DNA of 9,768 nucleotides from Sulfurimonas sp. (GCA_021157485.1 JAGGWO010000019.1:1-9768), one strand, 5' to 3'; shown: positions 1 through 6,684, counted from the stretch's first letter. The notes: generated from the letters alone by a model not told the origin. Numbers and translations are program-made.

Positions 1-1466
1 CTTTAGTCCCTGAAGCTATCGCATTTAGTTTCATCGCAGGTGTAAGCCCTATCGTTGGTCTTTACACTGCGTTTATACTTGGACTTATCACTGCTCTTAT
101 CGGTGGTAAACCTGGTATGATTTCTGGAGCTACTGGTGCCGTTGCTATTGTTTTAGTTGGACTTTCACTTGAAGCAAATGCACTTCTTTCTGCTCAAGGT
201 ATTGCAGGTGAAGCTCTTGCAATGGGTGTACTTCATTACATTTTACTCGCAACTATCATTGCAGGTCTTATTCAGATAAGTATCGGTGCTTTAAAACTTG
301 GTAAGTTCATTCGTCTTGTTCCAACTCCAGCTATACACGGTTTCGTTAATGGTCTTGCTATTGTAATTGGTACTGCTCAGTTTAAGTTTTTTGAGGGTCA
401 AGGTTATATGATGTATATTTTAGTAGCCCTTACTATGGCTATCATGTATATACTTCCAAAGTTTACAAAAGCAGTTCCAGCTGGACTTGTAGCTATTATA
501 GTTGTTACTCTTGGTGTTTACTTTACAGGAGCTCAGACACTTCTTCTTAGCGGTTTAGCAGATATGAGTCAGTTTGCAGGTCAGTTTCCAAGCTTTGTAG
601 TTACTAATTATCTATTTAGTATGGATGCTATTATATTAGTTCTTCCATATGCTGTTATTGTTGCTCTTGTTGGTATTATCGAGTCACTTCTTACTCTTTC
701 AGTTTTAGATGAACTTAGCAATACTCGTGGGTCTGCAAACAAAGAGTGTATTGCTCAAGGTGCTGGAAATGTAACTTGTGGTTTCTTTGGCGGCATGGCT
801 GGATGTGCAATGATTGGTCAGAGTATCATCAACTATACTTCTGGCGGTATTGGCCGTCTTTCATCATTTGTAGCAGCTGTTGGACTTATAACTCTAGTTG
901 TATCAATGAGTGGCATTTTAAATGCTATTCCTGTTGCTGTTCTTGTTGGAATCATGTTCATGGTAAGTATCGGTACCTTTGAGTGGTCAAGCTTCTCAAG
1001 ATTAAATAAAATGCCTCGTACTGATGCTTTTGTTATGGTTACTGTTACTATTATCACCGTTGTTGAAGATTTAGCCATTGCAGTTATCGCAGGTGTAATT
1101 ATCTCTGCTCTTGCGTTTGCTTGGAAACATGCTCGTATCTGGACTAAAACTCATGTAGAAGATGACGGAACAAAAGTTTATGAACTTGATGGTCCACTTT
1201 TCTTTGGAAGTGCTACAACATTTGCAGATAACTTTGATATTCCTAATGACCCTCCAAAAGTTGTAATCGACTTTAAAAATGCAAGAGTTATGGATTCTAG
1301 TGGAGTTGAAGCTGTAGATGCTATCACTAAAAAATACGAAGAGGCCGGTAAAAACTTACTTCTTCGTCATCTGAGTGCTGACTGTAAAGCCATACTAAAA
1401 AAAGCTGGACCATACTGCAGTTATGAAGAAGATGATCCAACTTATAAAGTCGCGTTTAACTACTAA
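1..1466 (+). CDS. SulP-family anion transporter with C-terminal STAS domain (5' partial)
   Basis: An inner-membrane SulP (SLC26-like) transporter, a family that moves sulfate, bicarbonate or other anions, usually by H+ or Na+ symport. The frame is open from the first full codon at position 3, so the start lies left of the window; 487 residues are visible and probably only a few tens are missing. The visible N-terminus reads LVPEAIAFSFIAG, the conserved first-helix signature of SulP proteins, followed by GLYTAF and a glycine-rich GKPGMISGATGA stretch. About ten hydrophobic segments follow. The last ~100 residues form a soluble STAS domain containing VMDSSGVEA, the loop with the serine that is phosphorylated in anti-sigma-antagonist relatives. 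Substrate is not decidable; bicarbonate or sulfate are both reasonable in an autotrophic sulfur oxidiser. It stands alone and converges on the substrate-binding protein gene. Family assignment is firm, substrate unknown. Confidence 0.93.
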   Translation, partial: LVPEAIAFSFIAGVSPIVGLYTAFILGLITALIGGKPGMISGATGAVAIVLVGLSLEANALLSAQGIAGEALAMGVLHYILLATIIAGLIQISIGALKLGKFIRLVPTPAIHGFVNGLAIVIGTAQFKFFEGQGYMMYILVALTMAIMYILPKFTKAVPAGLVAIIVVTLGVYFTGAQTLLLSGLADMSQFAGQFPSFVVTNYLFSMDAIILVLPYAVIVALVGIIESLLTLSVLDELSNTRGSANKECIAQGAGNVTCGFFGGMAGCAMIGQSIINYTSGGIGRLSSFVAAVGLITLVVSMSGILNAIPVAVLVGIMFMVSIGTFEWSSFSRLNKMPRTDAFVMVTVTIITVVEDLAIAVIAGVIISALAFAWKHARIWTKTHVEDDGTKVYELDGPLFFGSATTFADNFDIPNDPPKVVIDFKNARVMDSSGVEAVDAITKKYEEAGKNLLLRHLSADCKAILKKAGPYCSYEEDDPTYKVAFNY

Positions 1467-1492
1467 TACTAGCCCCTCAACGGCATTAAGTT

Positions 1493-1521
1493 AAGCTCAT
1501 AATCTCCAAGATTATGAGTTT
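1493..1521. terminator. Hairpin between convergent genes, probable terminator
   Basis: A 13-bp stem (one G-U pair) with a 3-nt CCA loop: arms 1493-1505 and 1509-1521, core CTCATAATCT / AGATTATGAG. Short outer arms at 1477-1481 (TCAAC) and 1525-1529 (GTTGA) can extend it. It lies between the converging stops of the SulP gene and the substrate-binding protein gene, so it could serve both. A T8 run exists (1543-1550) but about 20 nt past the stem, so this is not a textbook intrinsic terminator. Confidence 0.55.
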
Positions 1522-1559
1522 CGAGTTGACTAATTTCTAACATTTTTTTTCTTTCTGAA

Positions 1560-2528
1560 TTACTGATAAAAACCACTATCTGGCAACTTCCCACCAATAG
1601 TTTTAGGATTGTTATTTTTCAAAATTTCAAAGAAAAACTCTAAATCTTTTTGAGCATCCTTTGCACTTACATCATCAAGTTGAACATAATTTAAACTATC
1701 TTCTACTGCTTCAGGCATTAGCATAGGAATATATTTATTAACTAATACACCAGATTCTTTTGGATGAGTTTTATACCATTCAAGAGCTTTAGTGTATTCT
1801 TCATTAAATCGTTTTATAAGATGTTCATCTTTTTGCCCTATAACTGCCATTCCTGCTTGTGGAATTTTCCCCTCTACTTTAAAAACTTTTCCCCACTCTT
1901 TTTGTAAGTCTGCACTTCTATATAAATCAGGTGCTATAAGTTTAAGTGGAAAAGAGGAAGTTTTTCTAAGAGCCATTGAGATAGCAGGTTCAGCCAAAAG
2001 TGCATGGTCAACTCTTCTCATTACAAGCATCTGCATAGCATCAATAGGGGAACCAACATAACGAAGTTTAAAATCTTTTTTAGGGTCTAATCCTTGTTTT
2101 TTTACTATCTCTTCAAAAACTATATCTGGCATATCTGCACGAAAGGGCATTGCTATTTCACACCCTTTAAAATCAGCAAGAGTTTTTTTAGTTTTATCTC
2201 TTGTAATCATCCCTAAAATTCCCCATACAGAAACATTAAGAAGTTTTATATCTACGCCTTTGTTATAAAGATTTGCTCCAACATTTGTAGGAACAGCTAT
2301 AAAATCTGCTCTTCCTCTAAGTGTTAAAGCACGAAGTTCATCAGGTGATTTCCACATTATAAACTTTACCTCTTTAGCCACATCGTTTAATGCACCTGTT
2401 TCTATCATTCTTAAAAGTGGATGGCTTACTGATGCCATAGGTCCACTTAACACTAAAGTATCTACTTTTTTTATCTCATTTGCTTGCATTGAAAATGCAA
2501 GTGCTATTATTAATAATATTTTTTTCAT
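1560..2528 (-). CDS. ABC transporter periplasmic substrate-binding protein, NMT1/SsuA/TauA type
   Basis: A 322-residue periplasmic solute receptor expected to deliver substrate to the permease/ATPase pair encoded across the divergent promoter region. Residues 1-17 are a Sec signal peptide (MKKILLIIALAFSMQA, then NE). The mature part has features of the NMT1/SsuA fold: PDELRALTLRGRADFIAVPTN near residues 62-82 followed by GANLYNKG, a GSPIDAMQML stretch near 159-168, and ALLAEPAISMALRK near 177-189. The start at 2528 is chosen over an upstream in-frame ATG (2609) because it has a strong AAGGAAG ribosome site and begins the signal peptide; the longer form would bury it. Its ATG overlaps the stop of the preceding 53-codon gene as ATGA, implying translational coupling. 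Last gene of the Fur-box-controlled leftward operon. Relatives bind taurine, sulfonates, nitrate or pyrimidines; the ligand here is unknown. Confidence 0.88.
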   Translation of the reverse strand: MKKILLIIALAFSMQANEIKKVDTLVLSGPMASVSHPLLRMIETGALNDVAKEVKFIMWKSPDELRALTLRGRADFIAVPTNVGANLYNKGVDIKLLNVSVWGILGMITRDKTKKTLADFKGCEIAMPFRADMPDIVFEEIVKKQGLDPKKDFKLRYVGSPIDAMQMLVMRRVDHALLAEPAISMALRKTSSFPLKLIAPDLYRSADLQKEWGKVFKVEGKIPQAGMAVIGQKDEHLIKRFNEEYTKALEWYKTHPKESGVLVNKYIPMLMPEAVEDSLNYVQLDDVSAKDAQKDLEFFFEILKNNNPKTIGGKLPDSGFYQ

Positions 2529-2686
2529 AAAACTTCCTTTGCTACTTTGAAAATTTGTTTTTGCGGTATATCCATATGCCTCATTGAAACAATTCTTATA
2601 ACTGAACATAACATACCTTTTGTTTCTTTATAGCCTGATGTTTTGACTAAACTTTCTATCTCTGATTTCAACTCTATATCTAACAT
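2525..2686 (-). CDS. Small conserved-looking protein of unknown function (53 aa)
   Basis: A short gene between the outer-membrane protein and the binding-protein genes. The ATG at 2686 is preceded by AAAGGAG (2698-2692) with 5-nt spacing, and that ribosome site overlaps the stop codon of the upstream gene; the TGA overlaps the next gene's ATG by 4 bp. This tight packing is strong evidence that it is translated. An upstream in-frame start at 2764 would lie inside the outer-membrane protein gene and is less likely. The product has no signal peptide or membrane segment. It reads as two or three short amphipathic helices (LDIELKSEIESLVKTSGY, then a central GMLCSVIRIVSMRHMDIP, then KQIFKVAKEVL) with one cysteine and one histidine. 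I do not recognise a family. A cytoplasmic accessory or regulatory peptide is a guess only. Confidence 0.72.
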   Translation of the reverse strand: MLDIELKSEIESLVKTSGYKETKGMLCSVIRIVSMRHMDIPQKQIFKVAKEVL

Positions 2687-2696
2687 TTCAACTCCT

Positions 2697-3641
2697 TTAA
2701 AATAGGTATCCAACTCTAAATGTATATCTTGTTTTTTCAAGTGGTTGATACTCTGCTGTATCATAGTGTGCTAAGATAGAAACTCCCATTCCCATATGTA
2801 TTTTTGGTTTTCCAAATGGAACAAATTCAATCTCTGGAGTTATATACCCAACTGTTCCACTAAATGCTTTAAATGGTAGTTTTGAGCGAAGTATAGGGTT
2901 TGTATCGTCTCCCATGTCAGTATCTGAATTATACTTCCCATTGTACTCTATACCTAAGTTGATTTTATCTGTAAGAGATGCTGTAAAAGACAAATCATAA
3001 CTAAGTTCATTTCCAAAGTCATAGTTATGTTCTGCTTTTGGTCTGTAAGTGTACATAGTATGAAAATCTACTCTCATATCTTCGTTTATCAGTTTTGAGA
3101 TACCAAGTTCTGCTTTGTATTCATATTCACCTGTACCCATTTGTGTTGGAAGTGGAGTGTTTGTATTTTGAGCAAATGACGGTGCTTTTTTAAAGCCATC
3201 ATCAGTTGAACCAGTTGGAAGTTTTACTCCTGCACCGATTGAGAGTTGATAGCCATATTCTGCCATTGGAAGAACAACATATCTACCCATTACAATCACA
3301 TCACCAATACCTTTATTATCAATTGCAACACTATTTGGACCTAATTGAGCAGTTGCATCTATCTGCTTATATGGTAATACTACTCTAATATCAAAGTTTT
3401 TACTTACTCCATATTTAAGTACTAAAAGAGTTATATTTGCAGTTGCATCAAGATTTTGTTGATTCTTTACCTCATGACTTCCATCATACATACTATCTCG
3501 TTCCATATAGATATGCTTAATACCCATTTTTAACTTACCTTCAGGTAGAGTCATTGCTCCACCTTTAGAGTTGATTCCCGGAAGTACTTGTGCTTGAAGT
3601 AAAACACCTCCTACTAAAGTTGCGAGTATAATTCTTTTCAT
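2697..3641 (-). CDS. Outer-membrane beta-barrel protein, putative channel (MetA-phenol-degradation-like transporter family)
   Basis: A 314-residue exported protein with a signal peptide (MKRIILATLVGGVLLQAQ, cleavage near residue 17). The mature part alternates polar and hydrophobic residues through many short strands (for example KYGVSKNFDIRVVLPYK and YQLSIGAGVKLPTG) and ends in YTFRVGYLF, the C-terminal aromatic signature of proteins folded by the Bam complex. The pattern, including the GIGDVIVMGRY motif before LPTGSTDDG, resembles the 'transporter / phenol MetA degradation' outer-membrane group, monomeric barrels with poorly known substrates. There is no plug domain or TonB box. The start at 3641 has an AAGGA site 5 nt upstream; a start ten codons earlier (3671) would include the Fur box and is rejected. 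First gene of the leftward operon; a Fur box ends about 15 bp before its ATG. Probably the outer-membrane entry route for the ABC system's substrate, by context. Confidence 0.8.
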   Translation of the reverse strand: MKRIILATLVGGVLLQAQVLPGINSKGGAMTLPEGKLKMGIKHIYMERDSMYDGSHEVKNQQNLDATANITLLVLKYGVSKNFDIRVVLPYKQIDATAQLGPNSVAIDNKGIGDVIVMGRYVVLPMAEYGYQLSIGAGVKLPTGSTDDGFKKAPSFAQNTNTPLPTQMGTGEYEYKAELGISKLINEDMRVDFHTMYTYRPKAEHNYDFGNELSYDLSFTASLTDKINLGIEYNGKYNSDTDMGDDTNPILRSKLPFKAFSGTVGYITPEIEFVPFGKPKIHMGMGVSILAHYDTAEYQPLEKTRYTFRVGYLF

Positions 3642-3655
3642 TTTTATCCTTGTTA

Positions 3656-3670
3656 TGATATTGATTATCA
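3656..3670. promoter_or_regulatory. Fur box 1, in front of the outer-membrane protein operon
   Basis: TGATATT-G-ATTATCA matches the Fur 7-1-7 inverted repeat TGATAAT-n-ATTATCA at 13 of 14 half-site positions. It contains the 13-nt palindrome ATTGAT-T-ATCAAT (3660-3672). It ends 14 bp before the ATG at 3641, placed to block transcription initiation or early elongation of the leftward operon. Fur normally represses with Fe2+ bound. Confidence 0.8.
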
Positions 3671-3697
3671 ATTAATTTTTAAAAGTTTAGCCTTTAA

Positions 3698-3703
3698 AAT
3701 ATA
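3698..3703 (-). promoter_or_regulatory. Possible -10 element of the leftward operon
   Basis: Read leftward, TATATT followed by TTAAAGG lies about 57 bp upstream of the ATG at 3641, putting Fur box 1 just downstream of the start site. No clear -35 is visible, which is usual in Campylobacterota promoters. Other AT-rich hexamers nearer the box are possible, so the exact position is uncertain. Confidence 0.35.
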
Positions 3704-3718
3704 AATTTCTACTTAAAT

Positions 3719-3738
3719 TGAAAATCATTATCATTATT
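3719..3738. promoter_or_regulatory. Fur box 2, central site of the divergent region
   Basis: TGAAAAT-C-ATTATCA (3719-3733) matches the 7-1-7 Fur repeat at 13 of 14 positions. Over 3720-3738 it matches 16 of 19 bases of the classical 19-bp consensus, and its tail continues as a further ATTATT hexamer. It lies upstream of the likely rightward -10 and could let Fur bind cooperatively across the whole region. Confidence 0.8.
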
Positions 3739-3762
3739 AAGAAGTTTTAAGTTTTGAGATAC

Positions 3763-3768
3763 TATACT
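3763..3768 (+). promoter_or_regulatory. Probable -10 element of the rightward ABC/NnrS operon
   Basis: TATACT stands 2 bp before Fur box 3, so transcription would begin inside that box at about 3775 and give a ~25-nt leader ending at the TTG start. No good -35 is visible at the expected distance; AT-rich sequence and Fur box 2 occupy the upstream region. Confidence 0.5.
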
Positions 3769-3769
3769 T

Positions 3770-3784
3770 TGATATTAATTATCA
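3770..3784. promoter_or_regulatory. Fur box 3, in front of the permease operon
   Basis: TGATATT-A-ATTATCA differs from box 1 only in the central spacer base and matches 13 of 14 Fur half-site positions. It ends 15 bp before the TTG start at 3800 and overlaps the predicted transcription start, the usual position for an iron-dependent repressor. Its right end forms part of the 21-bp inverted repeat shared with the opposite leader. Confidence 0.8.
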
Positions 3785-3799
3785 TAACAAGGATAAAAA

Positions 3800-4582
3800 T
3801 TGAAATTCTTTCTAAAAATACTAAAAGATTTTCCAGCGTATCTGTGGAGTGGATGGGGTGCTATTGCCTCCATCTTACTTTTTATAGCGCTATGGGATTT
3901 TGGAAATCAAACTTATGGCAACTTGGTTTTACCATCTCCACTTGAAACTTTTCAAACACTATATGTAATGCTTCATGATGAATTAGTATGGAATGAGATA
4001 AATATCACTCTCTATCGTGCATCGGTTGGTTTTGGGCTTTCTTTAGTTTTTGGTTCTATTTTAGGATTAATTGCTGGTTTTTTTGCTACTGCTTCTATGA
4101 TGAGTCGCCCAGTTGTTACCATACTTGTAGGTATGCCACCAATCGCATGGATAGTTTTAGCGATGATATGGTTTGGAATGGGAGATGAAACAGTAATCTT
4201 TACTATTTTAGTAGCTTCTTTTCCTATTATCTTTGTTGGAGCATTGCAGGGAACTCGCACACTTGATGGAGATTTAAAAGAGATGGCAGATAGTTTTCAT
4301 CTTCCTTGGCATATGAAGTTTATAGATGTCTATTTTCCTCATATTTTTTCGTATATTTTTCCTGCTTGGGTAAGTGGTCTTGGTATGGCTTGGAAGATAG
4401 TTATCATGGCTGAACTTTTAGCTACAAGTGATGGTCTTGGTGCTTCACTTGCAGTTGCTAGAAGTCAGTTAGATACTCCAACGGCACTTGCCTTAGTTGT
4501 TATCATGATAGGCTCACTAATGTTTATAGAATACATCATATTAGAACCGATTAAAAGAGAGGTAGAGTTATGGAGAAGTTAG
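3800..4582 (+). CDS. ABC transporter permease, NitT/TauT (SsuC/TauC) type
   Basis: A 260-residue inner-membrane permease expected to dimerise and pair with the ATPase encoded next. The start is TTG at 3800, supported by AAGGA (3789-3793) 6 nt upstream and by the N-terminus: a short basic segment, a first membrane helix (about 20-36), then LPSPLETFQTL, the PSP-x-E-x-x-x-T motif common before the core of this family. Six hydrophobic segments are visible (about 20-36, 75-95, 105-125, 131-150, 185-205, 228-247). The coupling loop near 161-180, EMADSFHLPWHMKFIDVYFP, is the EAA motif, with the usual EAA-x-x-x-G changed to EMADSFH. GMAWKIVIMAELLA (195-208) follows, as in SsuC/TauC/NrtB. First gene of the rightward operon; it overlaps the ATPase gene by 13 bp. 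Its binding protein is encoded on the opposite arm, an unusual split. Confidence 0.9.
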   Translation: MKFFLKILKDFPAYLWSGWGAIASILLFIALWDFGNQTYGNLVLPSPLETFQTLYVMLHDELVWNEINITLYRASVGFGLSLVFGSILGLIAGFFATASMMSRPVVTILVGMPPIAWIVLAMIWFGMGDETVIFTILVASFPIIFVGALQGTRTLDGDLKEMADSFHLPWHMKFIDVYFPHIFSYIFPAWVSGLGMAWKIVIMAELLATSDGLGASLAVARSQLDTPTALALVVIMIGSLMFIEYIILEPIKREVELWRS

Positions 4583-5316
4583 AGGTTAAAAATCTAAATC
4601 ATCATTTTGGATTTACTGAGATTTTAAGAGATATAAGTTTTACTTTAAATAAAGGAAAAATCCTTTCAATAGTTGGTCCTAGTGGTGGTGGAAAAACTAC
4701 ACTCCTTCATCTATGTTCTGGACTTTTAGATGTCGAAGAAGGTAGTGTTACTAACACTTTTGACAGCTCTTCATTTGCATTTCAAGAGGGACGATTACTT
4801 CCTTGGAAAAATGTTGTAGATAATATTGCTCTTGGACTTTTAGCAAAGGGTGAGAAAAAAAGTATTGCTATTCAAAAAGCAAAAGAGATAGCTTTAAAGT
4901 TTGGACTTGAAGAGGAGGACTTTCTTAAGTTTCCAAAAGATTTAAGTGGTGGGATGAAACAGAGAGTGAGTTTTGCTCGTGCCTTGGTTGTAAAACCATC
5001 ACTTCTCTTTTTAGATGAGCCTTTTTCAGCACTCGATATTGGTCTAAAAAAAGAGTTACAAACACACCTTATAGAGATAAGTAGAGAAGAAAATATCTCT
5101 ATACTTTTTATTACCCACGATATGATGGAAGCGATTCGTCTCAGTGATGAGATATTACTACTAAAAGCTGATCCTGGGCATATAGTTAAAAAGTTTAGTT
5201 ATGACCTGATACAAGAAAAAAGAGATGATAGATTTGTTTATGAAGAGAGTGCAAAAATCTTACAAGACAAAGATATTATAGAAACATTTGAGTTAAACAC
5301 TTTGGAGCTAAAATAA
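4570..5316 (+). CDS. ABC transporter ATP-binding protein, NitT/TauT (SsuB/TauB) type
   Basis: A 248-residue cytoplasmic ATPase that would power the permease. All nucleotide-binding motifs are intact: Walker A GPSGGGKT (36-43), Q-loop glutamine Q72 in AFQEGRLLPWKNV (the LLPW form is typical of the nitrate/taurine/sulfonate class), signature LSGGMKQR (125-132), Walker B LLFLDEP (145-151) with E150, D-loop SALD (153-156) and switch histidine H183 in FITHD. The C-terminal ~45 residues are more variable. The ATG at 4570 sits inside the end of the permease gene (13-bp overlap) with GAGAGG upstream, and its TAA shares one base with the ATG of the NnrS-like gene (TAATG), so the three genes are almost certainly co-transcribed and translationally coupled. 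The length is normal for the family. Confidence 0.93.
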   Translation: MEKLEVKNLNHHFGFTEILRDISFTLNKGKILSIVGPSGGGKTTLLHLCSGLLDVEEGSVTNTFDSSSFAFQEGRLLPWKNVVDNIALGLLAKGEKKSIAIQKAKEIALKFGLEEEDFLKFPKDLSGGMKQRVSFARALVVKPSLLFLDEPFSALDIGLKKELQTHLIEISREENISILFITHDMMEAIRLSDEILLLKADPGHIVKKFSYDLIQEKRDDRFVYEESAKILQDKDIIETFELNTLELK

Positions 5317-6557
5317 TGAGTACACAAGAAGAAAAACTACACGCAACAAACCATTATCTTTATTACCCTGATGAGGAAAATATTCCACCATATTTAGCTT
5401 ATGGATTTCGCCCTATATTTTTACTTTTAGCACCTTATTTTATAATCTCTATGGTGCTTTGGGGATTAGTTTGGAGTGGATATCTAAATATTCCTTTTAT
5501 GGATGATATTTTAACTTGGCACATCTATGAGATGCTCTTTGGAGTACTAACTGCTGGTGTAATGGCATTTTTAACAACTGGTTTGCCTGAACTGTTTCCA
5601 GGGATGATACCTTTTGTTGGAAAAAGACTTAAATACATAATGCTTTTATGGGTAGCAGGAAGAGTGAGTTTTTGGTTTATAGATATTACAGGAGTCTATC
5701 TTACAGCACTACTAAATCTTGCTATGCTTGGTTGGCTCATATGGTTTGCAAAAGATGTTGTACTAGATAAACTACAACGCCATGCCTCTTTAGGGTATGC
5801 TTTGGTGGCTATTTTTGGTATAGAAGTTTGGTTTTTTGCCTCTGTTTTAGGATGGAGCAGTAGTGACAGTATGAGTATTTTAAGAGTTGCTCTTGGGGCT
5901 ATTATTGTGTTAGTTCTTCTTGCTATGCGTCGTGTAAATATGGAAGCAGTCAATGAACTTATGGAAGACAAAGATATAGACGATATTTATATTTCTCGAC
6001 CACCACTCACAAACTTAGCAGTTTTTAGTGTTATTCTTTTTACCATTGTTGAGTATCTTTACCCAACAAACTCTGCATTAGGTTGGATAGGTTTAGCAGC
6101 AGGTGGGGCAATCTTAGCAATAACGAGTGATTACTCTTTAGAAGAGAAGTTTATACTCAACCAACCTTATGTAATTTATATGTTTTTTATTTTTGTAATG
6201 CTTAGTTTAGGATATGGACTTATGGGATGGAGTATACTTTTTAATGAGGGTAACGGCATATCCAGTTTTAGACACTTTATAACAGCTGGTGGACTTGGGC
6301 TTTCTTATCTTATGGTTATGATAACTATCGGTTGGATTCATACAGGAAGACATCTAACATCCAATATTTATACTCATTTGATGGTAACTTTTATCATATT
6401 TGCTACATTTATGAGAGGCTTGATACCATTTTTTCAAGAGTATCAAATGCAACTTTATTTATGGTCTGCGATAGCTTGGAGTGTACCATTTATGATTTTT
6501 ATAAAAGTGTTTTTTAGATTTTTGCTTGAGCCTAGGGCTGATGGGATAAAGGGATGA
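5316..6557 (+). CDS. NnrS-family polytopic membrane protein
   Basis: A 413-residue membrane protein with about twelve hydrophobic segments. NnrS motifs are clear: GFRP at 30-33, WHIYEMLFG at 68-76 (family form WHxHEMxFG), RHFITAGGLG beginning near 319, and IHTGRHL containing H342-G344-R345-H346. These conserved histidines are candidate haem/copper ligands; NnrS was described as a haem- and copper-containing protein linked to denitrification and nitric-oxide tolerance. A charged, acidic loop (VNELMEDKDIDDIY, near 212-225) splits the two halves. The WHxHEM motif has tyrosine in place of the second histidine (WHIYEM). The gene overlaps the ATPase stop by one base, so it belongs to the Fur-box operon, not to a visible denitrification cluster. 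Its role with the importer is unknown: NO protection of iron or haem proteins under iron limitation, or a metal/cofactor-linked role, are both inference. Confidence 0.88.
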   Translation: MSTQEEKLHATNHYLYYPDEENIPPYLAYGFRPIFLLLAPYFIISMVLWGLVWSGYLNIPFMDDILTWHIYEMLFGVLTAGVMAFLTTGLPELFPGMIPFVGKRLKYIMLLWVAGRVSFWFIDITGVYLTALLNLAMLGWLIWFAKDVVLDKLQRHASLGYALVAIFGIEVWFFASVLGWSSSDSMSILRVALGAIIVLVLLAMRRVNMEAVNELMEDKDIDDIYISRPPLTNLAVFSVILFTIVEYLYPTNSALGWIGLAAGGAILAITSDYSLEEKFILNQPYVIYMFFIFVMLSLGYGLMGWSILFNEGNGISSFRHFITAGGLGLSYLMVMITIGWIHTGRHLTSNIYTHLMVTFIIFATFMRGLIPFFQEYQMQLYLWSAIAWSVPFMIFIKVFFRFLLEPRADGIKG

Positions 6558-6648
6558 TTTTTAATTTACTAAATATTTAAAGAGGAAAATTATTCATTTT
6601 TTTATTAAATTTCTCAACTTAATGGTAATGAATCCCCTCCCCCTTAAA

Positions 6649-6673
6649 TCTACGAAAAAAGTAGACTTTTTTG
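6649..6673. terminator. Bidirectional intrinsic terminator
   Basis: AAAAAAG (6655-6661), loop TAGA, CTTTTTT (6666-6672): a 7-bp stem flanked by A and T runs that works in both directions. An alternative pairing TCTAC (6649-6653) with GTAGA (6661-6665) is followed by CTTTTTT for the rightward transcript. It lies between the stop of the NnrS-like gene and the stop of the transglutaminase-like gene, which converge here. Confidence 0.7.
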
Positions 6674-6684
6674 ATATTTTAATA

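Larger units (their letters stand above)
3640..3800. repeat. Perfect 21-bp inverted repeat forming the leaders of both divergent genes
   Basis: Positions 3780-3800 are identical to the reverse complement of 3640-3660. Each arm covers the end of a Fur box (TATCA), ATAAC, the ribosome-binding site AAGGAT and the bases up to the start codon, so both divergent mRNAs begin with the same leader. Identity stops at the start codon: ATG for the outer-membrane protein, TTG one base later for the permease. Confidence 0.9.

Noticed and set aside
833..1078. Antisense open frame within the SulP gene
   Set aside because: It lies wholly inside a clear membrane-transporter frame, has no ribosome site and no recognisable protein features. 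The other overlapping frames (746-982, 1792-2061, 3206-3388, 4012-4260, 5696-5971, 6332-6517, 7982-8182, 8860-9045) were rejected for the same reason.
1467..1559. Possible small RNA between the SulP and binding-protein genes
   Set aside because: The hairpin is explained as a convergent-gene terminator; no promoter-like hexamer precedes it.
2525..2764. 79-residue version of the small gene, starting at 2764
   Set aside because: The first 26 codons lie within the outer-membrane protein gene and lack a ribosome site, whereas the ATG at 2686 has AAAGGAG at ideal spacing.
3754..3945. Open frame starting in the divergent control region on the + strand
   Set aside because: It would begin upstream of the predicted -10 and run out of frame through the permease N-terminus; the TTG at 3800 has the real ribosome site and the family-typical N-terminus.
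6631..6645. C-rich run (CCCCTCCCCC) in an AT-rich gap, considered as a G-quadruplex or remnant element
   Set aside because: Only two adjacent G tracts exist on the other strand, too few for a quadruplex, and no repeat copy is seen elsewhere in the window.
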